From Actinobacteria bacterium UBA2286 (GTDB taxonomy: Bacteria > Actinomycetota > Coriobacteriia > Anaerosomatales > Anaerosomataceae): a stretch of 13,829 nt of DNA. The position numbers and the translations under genes are program-made. A model generated the notes under the pieces. It saw only the letters and a program-made list of their open reading frames with translations, searched no databases and was not told the DNA's origin. This document shows, one piece after another, positions 6,884 to 12,943 of the stretch. The stretch lies in assembly GCA_002345925.1 (NCBI GenBank), contig DDWM01000001.1:1-13829 (forward strand), given 5' to 3'. Each line of letters begins with the position of its first letter. Position 1 is the stretch's first letter.

Positions 6884-6910
6884 CGTAGAAAATTCTACGA
6901 AAACGTAGAG
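6884..6910. promoter_or_regulatory. Operator-like triple half-site upstream of tacA-like antitoxin
   Basis: CGTAGAA (6884-6890) and TTCTACG (6893-6899) form a perfect 7-base inverted repeat with a 2-base spacer. A third half-site, CGTAGAG (6904-6910), forms a second near-perfect palindrome with TTCTACG. The two palindromes are centred 10 bases apart, one helical turn. They cover the -10 box and touch the ribosome-binding site, as expected for an autorepressing RHH antitoxin. Confidence 0.7.
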
Positions 6911-6920
6911 AACAAGGCAA
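6892..6920 (-). promoter_or_regulatory. Promoter of the tacAT-like module
   Basis: On the minus strand, TTGCCT (6915-6920) is a good -35 hexamer, followed after 17 bases by TAGAAT (6892-6897), a good -10 hexamer. Transcription would start near 6885, just ahead of the GGAGG site, giving a very short leader of about 15 bases. The -10 lies inside the TTCTACG palindrome. Confidence 0.65.
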
Positions 6921-6950
6921 GCCTCGCTAGCGTGGCAGACCCTGTCCGCC

Positions 6951-7364
6951 TCACCCAAGCGCCCGCACCTGACACGCACCGCTCTTGGCAAGTCGACGGT
7001 CGTCGGTGACCAGTTCACAGTCGAGGCGCTTGGCCAGGGCGGCGAAGACGGCGTCGTAGATCGTGAGGCGGTGCTCGCCGGAGAGCGCGATCGCTGAGCG
7101 AGCAAGCGCACCGTCGACGGAGTACCACTGCAACTGCACGAGGTCGAGCCGATCGGCTGCCTCAAGCAAGTGCACGTCGTCGAGGCGCCGGTACCTGAGC
7201 GCGTTCAAGACCTCAAGGCGGAGGTGTTCGGGTGCGGCCAGAGTGAAGACTCCGTCCAGATGACCCTGAAGGAGATCGAGCGCCGCTGGGACGTGGTTCT
7301 CGCCTTCGTCAACGAACCATTTCACGGCAACCGACGAGTCGACCACTACCAACTGCGCGCTCAC
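6951..7364 (-). CDS. VapC-like PIN-domain ribonuclease toxin (module 2)
   Basis: This 137-residue PIN-domain protein has the acidic site intact: D9 in VVVDSSVAVKWF, E51 in RLEVLNALRY, D104 in LTIYDAVFA and D121 in VTDDRRLA. It is a paralogue of the toxin at 4187-4603 and presumably also an RNA-cutting toxin. The GTG start at 7364 shares GTGA with the antitoxin stop. The open frame continues upstream to 7859, but that extension covers the antitoxin gene in another frame and is not protein-like. The stop is only 31 bases from the tacA-like -35 box, so the module reads toward the GNAT module on the same strand. Confidence 0.9.
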   Translation of the reverse strand: MSAQLVVVDSSVAVKWFVDEGENHVPAALDLLQGHLDGVFTLAAPEHLRLEVLNALRYRRLDDVHLLEAADRLDLVQLQWYSVDGALARSAIALSGEHRLTIYDAVFAALAKRLDCELVTDDRRLAKSGACQVRALG

Positions 7365-7642
7365 TCTTTGCCCGCTTTGCGACCATCGCGGTCTCGGTCG
7401 GCGCGGATGATCGCCGTCGTGTCCATACCGGCGGGAAGGTGCTTCGAGAGCTCCCGCATCCCGGCGATCGCCTCGGAGATGCTGCGCCTGCGCTCCTCGG
7501 CGGCCTGTTGGTCGCGGATCTTCGCCACGTAGAGCGCGGTGGCTTCTTGCATGAGTCCGCTGCGCGAGCGCCCGAGCGCGGACGCGATGTCGTCCACCTC
7601 TTCCAGCAAGGAGTCGGGGAGCGAAACGTTGACCTTGGCCAT
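7361..7642 (-). CDS. Ribbon-helix-helix antitoxin, VapB-like (module 2)
   Basis: This 93-residue RHH protein opens with the strand AKVNVSLPD and helices around LLEEVDDIASALG and SRSGLMQEATALYVAKI. A long charged C-terminal tail ends in IIRADRDRDGRKAGKE. It is paralogous to the antitoxin of module 1. The ATG at 7642 has an excellent GGAGG site with a 6-base gap. The frame is open up to 7693, but that stretch holds the promoter and repeats. Its stop overlaps the toxin start. It should bind the tandem GGTAGT repeats upstream. Confidence 0.88.
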   Translation of the reverse strand: MAKVNVSLPDSLLEEVDDIASALGRSRSGLMQEATALYVAKIRDQQAAEERRRSISEAIAGMRELSKHLPAGMDTTAIIRADRDRDGRKAGKE

Positions 7643-7677
7643 GGTAGTCCTCCACGGTAGTGCCGGACGGTAGTGCC
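7643..7677. promoter_or_regulatory. Three tandem GGTAGT repeats, 13-bp period, upstream of vapB-2
   Basis: GGTAGT occurs at 7643-7648, 7656-7661 and 7669-7674, exactly 13 bases apart. The last two copies extend to the identical 11-mer ACGGTAGTGCC (7654-7664 and 7667-7677). They lie between the -10 box and the start codon of the module-2 antitoxin and overlap its ribosome-binding site. They are probably the autoregulatory operator, arranged as direct rather than inverted repeats. Confidence 0.65.
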
Positions 7678-7683
7678 ATTCCG

Positions 7684-7689
7684 AGTATA
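7684..7689 (-). promoter_or_regulatory. -10 box of the vapBC-2 promoter
   Basis: On the minus strand TATACT matches the -10 consensus closely. Transcription would begin near 7677, at the edge of the outer GGTAGT repeat, giving a leader of about 35 bases. The -35 region is weak (GATTCT or GGATTC about 17-18 bases upstream). Confidence 0.5.
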
Positions 7690-7751
7690 TCACCGCGGCG
7701 TCGCCCAGAATCCGTGTTTCCGCAGGGTTTCGCGCCCGGCACGACGCGTGC

Positions 7752-7757
7752 TATAAT
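7752..7757 (+). promoter_or_regulatory. -10 box of the hdrBC-glutamate synthase operon promoter
   Basis: A perfect TATAAT lies 126 bases upstream of the hdrBC-like start codon. The -35 region is poor (TTTCGC/TTCGCG at 17-18 bases), which suggests an activator or an alternative sigma factor. Transcription from about 7764 would give a leader of about 120 bases that contains hairpins. Confidence 0.6.
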
Positions 7758-7797
7758 CCGCGAACTAACACAAAGGCGTGTTGGAGACAGACGTTTT

Positions 7798-7845
7798 TGA
7801 GCAACGACGCTCATCTCGGCCAAGTGGTCGATGGTGGGCGTTTTT
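7798..7845 (+). promoter_or_regulatory. Attenuator-like leader with two mutually exclusive hairpins
   Basis: TGAGC (7798-7802) and GCTCA (7809-7813) pair as a small hairpin. The alternative fold pairs ACGC, CATC and GGCC (7807-7821) with GGTC, GATG and GCGT (7826-7841), with small bulges, and is followed directly by TTTTT (7841-7845). This resembles an intrinsic terminator. Both folds use 7809-7813, so only one can form. This is the architecture of a terminator/antiterminator switch. No known riboswitch class was recognised. Confidence 0.4.
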
Positions 7846-7882
7846 CGTTTGTCAGGCACCCGATGCAGATCGGTAGGAGCGT

Positions 7883-9217
7883 ATGAAGGAATTCGCAGTT
7901 TTCTGGGGATGCACGATCCCTGCGCGGTTCCCGTTCATCGAGAAGGCCACGCGGCTTGTCTTTGATGACCTGGGCGCGACCGTGCATGAGCTAGAAGGCC
8001 ACACCTGCTGCCCCGAGGGCGTGCTTGTGAAGGCCAACGACGAGAACGCGTTTTACACGACCGCCGCGAGGAACCTCGCGCTCGTGGAGAAGGCCGGTCT
8101 TGGCGTTGTGACGCCGTGCAACGGCTGTTACTCCACCTTCAAGGAGGCGCAGAGCCACCTCACGAAGGACTGGCGCCTCAAAGACGCCATCAATGAGAAG
8201 CTCGCAGCGCAGGACCTCCACTTTGATGGCACGCTGCAGGTCACACACCTTGCCGAGTGGCTCTCCGAGGACATGGGTGCGGGCGTTATCGCAGCCAAGA
8301 TCACGAAGCCGCTGTGGGGCATGCGCATCGCTGTGCACTACGGCTGCCACCTGCTGCGCCCGAGCCCGGCCGTTCGCTGGGACGATGCGCTCAACCCGAC
8401 CAAGGTCGAGGCGCTCATCGCGGGCCTCGGCGCGACGGTCGTGGATTACACCACCAAGATGCAGTGCTGCGGCAACGCGCTCGATCGCGTGGGTGAGCGT
8501 GAGGGTTCGCTCGCATTCGCGCGTCGCAAGCTCATGGACCTCATGGGCAACGACGTCGACGCACTTGTGGTCGTGTGCCCCAGCTGCTTCCAGCAGTTTG
8601 ACCTCAACCAGGCCGCGCTCCAGCGCGCGAAGGAAGACGTCAACGTGCCGGTGCTGTACCTCTCGGAGCTCATCGCGCTCGGCATGGGCCATGAGCCCGC
8701 CGAGATAGGCCTTGATATGCACCGCGTCTCGGTAGAACCGTTCCTGGAGAAGTGGGAGAGCCGTCAGGCCGACAAGGCCAGGCTCTCGTCGCTCTTTGAC
8801 GTGTCGCTCCTCACCAAGTGCGTGAACTGCCAGGCGTGCAAGGACGACTGCCCGGTGTGCAAGGTCGACACCAAGTACCAGCCGACCGAGATCATCGAGC
8901 GCCTGCTCAAGGGCGAGATCGACGAGGTGCTCGCCGATCCGCAGGTCTGGAAGTGCCTGGAGTGCTACACGTGCCAGGAGCTCTGCCCCAGCCGCATCGG
9001 TATGGCCGAGGTCTTCCGCAAGCTCAAAGAGCTCTCGCTAGAGGCCGGCACCGGCCCCGAGCAGGTCTCGGCGGCTTATGACACCTTCCGCAAGACGGGC
9101 ATGCTCGGCGCGCCGAGAGAATCCGCCCGCAAGAAGCTTGGACTATCACCGCTGCCGGCTAGTGGCGGCGAGGCGCTATCCCGCCTGCTTGCTGATAACG
9201 ATGAGGGAGTTGAATAG
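7883..9217 (+). CDS. Fused HdrB-HdrC-like heterodisulfide reductase-type iron-sulphur protein
   Basis: This 444-residue protein has two complete CCG domains followed by a two-cluster ferredoxin domain. CCG domain 1 has C10, C42-C43, C79 and C82 (spacing 31 and 35). CCG domain 2 has C155, C195-C196, C232 and C235 (spacing 39 and 35). These match the CX31-39CCX35-36CXXC motif that in HdrB holds non-cubane [4Fe-4S] clusters. The C-terminal HdrC-like part has C313, C316, C319, C323 and C358, C361, C364, C368, enough for two cubane [4Fe-4S] clusters. In methanogens HdrBC reduces the CoM-CoB disulphide; here that substrate is unlikely. The gene heads the glutamate synthase operon, one base from the next start, so I infer an electron-transfer role with it. 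AGGAG lies 3 bases before the ATG. The natural partner is not shown by sequence. Confidence 0.88.
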   Translation: MKEFAVFWGCTIPARFPFIEKATRLVFDDLGATVHELEGHTCCPEGVLVKANDENAFYTTAARNLALVEKAGLGVVTPCNGCYSTFKEAQSHLTKDWRLKDAINEKLAAQDLHFDGTLQVTHLAEWLSEDMGAGVIAAKITKPLWGMRIAVHYGCHLLRPSPAVRWDDALNPTKVEALIAGLGATVVDYTTKMQCCGNALDRVGEREGSLAFARRKLMDLMGNDVDALVVVCPSCFQQFDLNQAALQRAKEDVNVPVLYLSELIALGMGHEPAEIGLDMHRVSVEPFLEKWESRQADKARLSSLFDVSLLTKCVNCQACKDDCPVCKVDTKYQPTEIIERLLKGEIDEVLADPQVWKCLECYTCQELCPSRIGMAEVFRKLKELSLEAGTGPEQVSAAYDTFRKTGMLGAPRESARKKLGLSPLPASGGEALSRLLADNDEGVE

Positions 9218-9218
9218 C

Positions 9219-10424
9219 ATGACGACGGAGCGACCACGCTACGCCGAAGAGGCGTCGTACAAGATCCACGGTGGCTGCGGCCTGATGGGCATCTGCGATG
9301 AGAGCGGAACGCTCATGAGCGGCGAGGACGCCATCCTCGCGATGGCCGTCCAGCACGACCGCGGCAACGGCCTCGGCGGCGGATTTGCCGGCTACGGCAT
9401 CTACCCCGAGTTCCCGGATCACTTCGCGTTCCACATGATGTACCACGACATCCAGGCCAAAGAAGAGGTCGAAGCCCTCTTCGACCAGTACTTCCTGGTT
9501 GATCTGGCCGAGCCGATGCCGACGCGTCCGGTCAAGGGTATCTCGGATGCGCCGCTTCTGTGGCGCTACTTCCTCAACCCGTACCCGGGCAAGCTGGAAG
9601 AGTCAGAGCTTTCTGCCGAGGACTACGTGGTCAAAGCCGTCATGAACATCAACTCGTCGGTCGACGGCGCATTCGTGGCTTCCTCGGGCAAGAACATGGG
9701 CGTCTTCAAGGGTGTTGGGTATCCCGAGGAGATCGGCCACTACTTCCGTCTGGAAGAGTACGAAGGCAACACCTGGACCGGCCACAACCGGTTCCCCACG
9801 AACACTCCCGGATGGTGGGGTGGCGCGCACCCGTTCGCGCTGCTCGACTGGACCATCGTGCACAACGGCGAGATCTCCAGCTACGGCATCAACAGCCGCT
9901 ACCTGGAGCAGTTCGGCTACAAGTGCACGCTTGGCACCGACACCGAGGTTGCCGCGTACCTGTTCGACTTGCTGCTCCGCCGTCACAAGCTCCCGATGGA
10001 GCTCGCGTGCAAGGCGCTCGCAAGCCCGCTGTGGGATGAGATCGACCGCATGCCCGAGGCCGAGCAGGCCGTCATGCGCTCGCTGCGCTCGGTCTACGGA
10101 CCCGGCATGCTCAACGGCCCGTTCGCGATCGTCCTCGGCTTCAACGGCGGCATGGTCGCACTGAACGACCGCATCAAGCTCCGCCCGCTGGTTGCGGCTC
10201 GCAAGGGCTCGATCCTCATGGTCGCCTCCGAGGAAAGCGCGATTCGCGCCGTTATCGCCGAGCCCGATTCGGTCTGGATGCCCAAGGCAGGCGAGCCGAC
10301 GATTGCTCGCGTGAAGGGCATGGACTGGCCGATCCACGGCGACTTGCACCTGGATCCGTCCGAGATCTCGTGTGCTGTCACCGGCACCGAACGCTCCTGC
10401 GACACCGTGGAGGTGACCGCTTAA
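9219..10424 (+). CDS. Glutamate synthase, glutaminase subunit (archaeal-type, class II amidotransferase)
   Basis: This 401-residue protein is the stand-alone amidotransferase domain of a split glutamate synthase. It releases ammonia from glutamine for the FMN subunit. The probable nucleophile is C20 in the GGCGLMGI motif, preceded by 19 residues that would be removed to expose Cys as the N-terminus in the class II manner. Substrate-binding motifs follow: GHNRFPTNT (188-196, R191 for the glutamine carboxylate), HNGE (215-218, oxyanion hole) and GTDTE (239-243). I chose the ATG at 9219 because GAGGGAG lies 9 bases upstream; an earlier in-frame ATG at 9201 overlaps hdrBC and lacks a site. It sits one base after hdrBC and one base before the synthase subunit. 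Family assignment is firm. Confidence 0.9.
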   Translation: MTTERPRYAEEASYKIHGGCGLMGICDESGTLMSGEDAILAMAVQHDRGNGLGGGFAGYGIYPEFPDHFAFHMMYHDIQAKEEVEALFDQYFLVDLAEPMPTRPVKGISDAPLLWRYFLNPYPGKLEESELSAEDYVVKAVMNINSSVDGAFVASSGKNMGVFKGVGYPEEIGHYFRLEEYEGNTWTGHNRFPTNTPGWWGGAHPFALLDWTIVHNGEISSYGINSRYLEQFGYKCTLGTDTEVAAYLFDLLLRRHKLPMELACKALASPLWDEIDRMPEAEQAVMRSLRSVYGPGMLNGPFAIVLGFNGGMVALNDRIKLRPLVAARKGSILMVASEESAIRAVIAEPDSVWMPKAGEPTIARVKGMDWPIHGDLHLDPSEISCAVTGTERSCDTVEVTA

Positions 10425-10425
10425 G

Positions 10426-11937
10426 ATGCCTACCTCATTCATCCAGCCTGAGTTCAAGGTCAAGATCGATTACGACAAGTGTCACAAGTGCGGCCGCTGC
10501 GTTCAGCAGTGCGGCTGGGGTGTCTACAACTTCAACGAGCGCCCGATCCCGGATGACTCCAAGTGCCGCGCCTGCCACCGCTGCGTGACGTACTGTCCGG
10601 CGCACTGCATCTCCATCGAGAAGAACAACCTCGCCTACCGCGACAACGACAACTGGTCGCCGGCCGCGCGCAAGGCCGTCTGGCGTCAGGCCGAGACCGG
10701 CGGCGTGCTCCTCACCTCCATGGGCAACCCGCTGCCGTACACTCGCATCTTCGACCACCTGGTCCTCGATGCTTGCCAGGTCACCAACCCGTCCATCGAC
10801 CCGCTCCGCGAGCCGATGGAGCTCCGCACGTTCATCGGCCACAAGCCGGACAGCGTGGGAGTGGAGCCTGATGGCAACGGCGGCTTCCGCTTGGCCGAGG
10901 GCGAGGGCATGAAGAACAACCTCAAGCTCGACACGCCGATCCTTTTCTCGCCTATGAGCTACGGCTCGGTCTCCCTGAACGTCCACAAGTCGCTTGCGAT
11001 GGCTGCTGAGCGTCTCGGCACGTTCATGAACACCGGTGAGGGCGGTCTGCACGCAGACCTGTTCCCGTACCAGGACAACGTCATCGTCCAGGTAGCTTCC
11101 GGTCGCTTTGGTGTGAGCCCGGATTACCTCGGCCGCGGTGCTGCCATTGAGATCAAGATCGGCCAGGGCGCCAAGCCTGGCATCGGCGGGCACCTTCCCG
11201 GCGAGAAGATCAACAAGGAAGTCTCCTCAACGCGCATGATCCCGCAGGGCACGGATGCTATCAGCCCGGCGCCGCATCACGACATCTACTCCATCGAAGA
11301 CCTGCGCCAGCTCATTTACGCGCTTAAAGAAGCCAGCGGCTACAAGCCGGTCGGCGTGAAGATCGCCACCGTGCACAACGTGGCGGCGATCGCCTCGGGC
11401 ATCGTTCGTGCAGGTGCCGACTACGTGTACCTGGACGGCTTCAAGGGCGGCACCGGTGCTGCGCCGCAGGTCATCCGCGACCACATCGGTATCCCGATCG
11501 AGATTGCGATTGCCGCCGTTGACCAGCGCCTGCGCGATGAAGGCATCCGCAACTGGGCGTCGGTTATCGCTGCCGGCTCGATTCGCTCCTCGGCAGACGT
11601 TGCCAAGGCGATCGCGCTTGGTGCTGACGCTGTGGCGATCGGCTCGGCGTCGCTTATGGCGCTTGGCTGCCACCTCTGCCAGAGCTGCCACACGGGGTCC
11701 TGCAGCTGGGGCATCACCACGCAGAAGCCGGAGCTCACGCGCCGCATCGATCCCGAGTGGGGTGCCGAGCAGCTCACGAACCTGGTGCACGCGTGGAGCC
11801 ATGAGCTCCAGGAGATCCTGGGCGCGCTTGGTGTGAACGCCATCGAGTCGCTGCGCGGATCTCGCGAGCGCTTGCGCTCCATCGGCCTGGACGAGCAGAT
11901 GAACAAGGTCCTCGGCGTCAAGCCGGCGGGGATGTAG
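10426..11937 (+). CDS. gltB: Glutamate synthase, ferredoxin/FMN synthase subunit (archaeal-type GltB)
   Basis: This 503-residue protein joins an N-terminal ferredoxin domain to the FMN-binding glutamate synthase barrel. The ferredoxin part has C19, C22, C25, C29 and C47, C50, C53, C57, consistent with two [4Fe-4S] clusters. The barrel (about 85-460) contains the GFKGGTGAAP FMN/2-oxoglutarate loop near residue 340. Near its end C415, C421 and C426 have the CX5CX4C spacing of the GOGAT [3Fe-4S] cluster, with an extra cysteine at C418. It makes glutamate from 2-oxoglutarate and ammonia using ferredoxin-level electrons. A strong GGAGGTGA site lies at the end of the glutaminase gene. No NAD(P)H-binding GltD-like domain is present in the protein or nearby. 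Confidence 0.92.
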   Translation: MPTSFIQPEFKVKIDYDKCHKCGRCVQQCGWGVYNFNERPIPDDSKCRACHRCVTYCPAHCISIEKNNLAYRDNDNWSPAARKAVWRQAETGGVLLTSMGNPLPYTRIFDHLVLDACQVTNPSIDPLREPMELRTFIGHKPDSVGVEPDGNGGFRLAEGEGMKNNLKLDTPILFSPMSYGSVSLNVHKSLAMAAERLGTFMNTGEGGLHADLFPYQDNVIVQVASGRFGVSPDYLGRGAAIEIKIGQGAKPGIGGHLPGEKINKEVSSTRMIPQGTDAISPAPHHDIYSIEDLRQLIYALKEASGYKPVGVKIATVHNVAAIASGIVRAGADYVYLDGFKGGTGAAPQVIRDHIGIPIEIAIAAVDQRLRDEGIRNWASVIAAGSIRSSADVAKAIALGADAVAIGSASLMALGCHLCQSCHTGSCSWGITTQKPELTRRIDPEWGAEQLTNLVHAWSHELQEILGALGVNAIESLRGSRERLRSIGLDEQMNKVLGVKPAGM

Positions 11938-11947
11938 GGGAGGCACA

Positions 11948-12769
11948 ATGCCAAGAGAAATGGCTCCCGGAGTAACCGAAGGCTACGTCAAAGTCGCGCC
12001 GAAGATCACGCGCGACGGAGACAAGGTCACCATCGACTCCAACGGTGTCTACTACAAGCAGCTCAACGAGGCGATTCGCGCACAGATCGCCGACGGCGCG
12101 AAGCACGTTGTGCTTGAGAACGTGAACGGTCAGCGCTACATCGGCACGGGCGTGAAGGCGAAAGACGTGAAGATCGACGTCCACGGTACCGCCGGAAACG
12201 ACCTCACGATGTTCATGGACGGCCCGACGGTTGAGGTGTTCGGCGCCGCACAGGATGGCGTGGGCAACACCATGAACGCCGGCAAGGTCATCATCCACGG
12301 TGACGCGGGCGACGTGCTTGGCTACGGCATGCGCGGCGGCAAGGTGTACGTGAAAGGCGACGTGGGCTACCGCGTTGGCATCCACATGAAGGCGTACGAG
12401 AACCTCGTGCCGATCATGGTGTGCGGCGGCAAGGCTCGCGACTTCTTCGGCGAGTACATGGCCGGCGGCATGCTCGTGCTGCTCGGCATGAACACACAGT
12501 TTGCCGAGCAGCCCCTGGTGGGCTCGTTCGTTGGCGCCGGAATGCACGGCGGCGTCATCTACATCCGCGGCACGGTCGAGTCGTGGCAGTGTGGCAAGGA
12601 AGTCGGCGTGACCGAGGCCGACGAGGCCGATATGGCCGAGCTCAAGCCGATCCTTGCGGACTACTGCGAGTGCCAGGGCATGGACCTGGAAGAGGTGCTG
12701 TCAGAGCCGTTCATCAAGCTCAAGCCGTTCAGCCACCGGCCGTACGGGAAGATGTACGCGCCGATGTAA
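11948..12769 (+). CDS. Glutamate synthase, GXGXG-domain subunit
   Basis: This 273-residue protein is the stand-alone GXGXG (right-handed beta-helix) domain that forms the C-terminus of bacterial GltB. The core (about 60-215) shows the repeating G-rich turns (HGTAGNDL, VFGAAQDGVGNTM, IHGDAGDVLGYGMRGG, VKGDVGYRVG and MHGGVIYIRG). It has a structural role, helping the ammonia channel between glutaminase and synthase parts. The C-terminus (about 225-273) is an extension rich in acidic residues, with two cysteines in DYCECQG. The start ATG has GGGAGG 5 bases upstream. It is the last gene of the operon, 10 bases after gltB and 41 bases before a terminator. Confidence 0.9.
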   Translation: MPREMAPGVTEGYVKVAPKITRDGDKVTIDSNGVYYKQLNEAIRAQIADGAKHVVLENVNGQRYIGTGVKAKDVKIDVHGTAGNDLTMFMDGPTVEVFGAAQDGVGNTMNAGKVIIHGDAGDVLGYGMRGGKVYVKGDVGYRVGIHMKAYENLVPIMVCGGKARDFFGEYMAGGMLVLLGMNTQFAEQPLVGSFVGAGMHGGVIYIRGTVESWQCGKEVGVTEADEADMAELKPILADYCECQGMDLEEVLSEPFIKLKPFSHRPYGKMYAPM

Positions 12770-12810
12770 GGTGCAAGTGGGTTCTTTGCGCTTACACAGA
12801 CTGCATAAGA

Positions 12811-12838
12811 GGCGGGCCCGAGAAGGGCCCGCCTTTGT
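12811..12838 (+). terminator. Intrinsic terminator of the glutamate synthase operon
   Basis: GGCGGGCCC (12811-12819) pairs perfectly with GGGCCCGCC (12825-12833) around a GAGAA loop, followed by TTTGTT. The 9-bp GC stem and T-rich tail are a textbook rho-independent terminator, 41 bases after the last stop codon. Confidence 0.93.
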
Positions 12839-12865
12839 TGTGTAGCGAGGGATATGGGATATGAT
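12838..12865 (+). promoter_or_regulatory. Possible weak promoter downstream of the terminator
   Basis: TTGTGT (12838-12843) and TATGAT (12860-12865) have a 16-base spacer. They could drive the GIY-YIG gene downstream, with a leader of about 110 bases. The -35 matches poorly. The rest of 12841-12936 shows a GGATATG tandem pair and a GCCCGC/GCGGGC stem with a 20-base loop, but no gene. Confidence 0.3.
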
Positions 12866-12936
12866 GGAAATGCCCGCGGGGGAATGCGAGTGGAAGCGGG
12901 CTCAATGCGGGTGATATGCAGACCGTAGAAATGTGG

Positions 12937-12943
12937 GTTAGGC
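12937..12943 (+). other. Integron-like R' recombination site at the 5' cassette boundary
   Basis: GTTAGGC fits the GTTRRRY core at which integron integrases cut after the G. It is the exact reverse complement of GCCTAAC at 13707-13713, as expected for the two ends of one cassette. The match extends: GGGTTAGGCACA (12935-12946) is the perfect reverse complement of 13704-13715. No attI-like context or preceding attC is visible upstream. Confidence 0.5.

Noticed and set aside
7365..7859. A long minus-strand frame that would extend the module-2 PIN toxin to about 300 residues
   Set aside because: The extension overlaps the well-supported antitoxin gene and its promoter in another frame and has no domain; the GTG at 7364 with GTGA overlap is the normal start.
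7863..7886. A 7-codon open frame whose TGA overlaps the hdrBC ATG
   Set aside because: It could be a translational-coupling leader peptide, but it is too short to support and has no clear ribosome-binding site; the amino acids give no attenuation signal.
9603..10463. A 286-codon minus-strand open frame opposite the glutaminase subunit
   Set aside because: Antisense shadow of a gene with intact catalytic motifs; no ribosome-binding site or family features.
12849..12897. A tandem GGATATG pair and a GCCCGC/GCGGGC stem upstream of the cassette
   Set aside because: Examined as a possible preceding attC site, but no RYYYAAC core is present and the stem has a 20-base loop; no function can be assigned.
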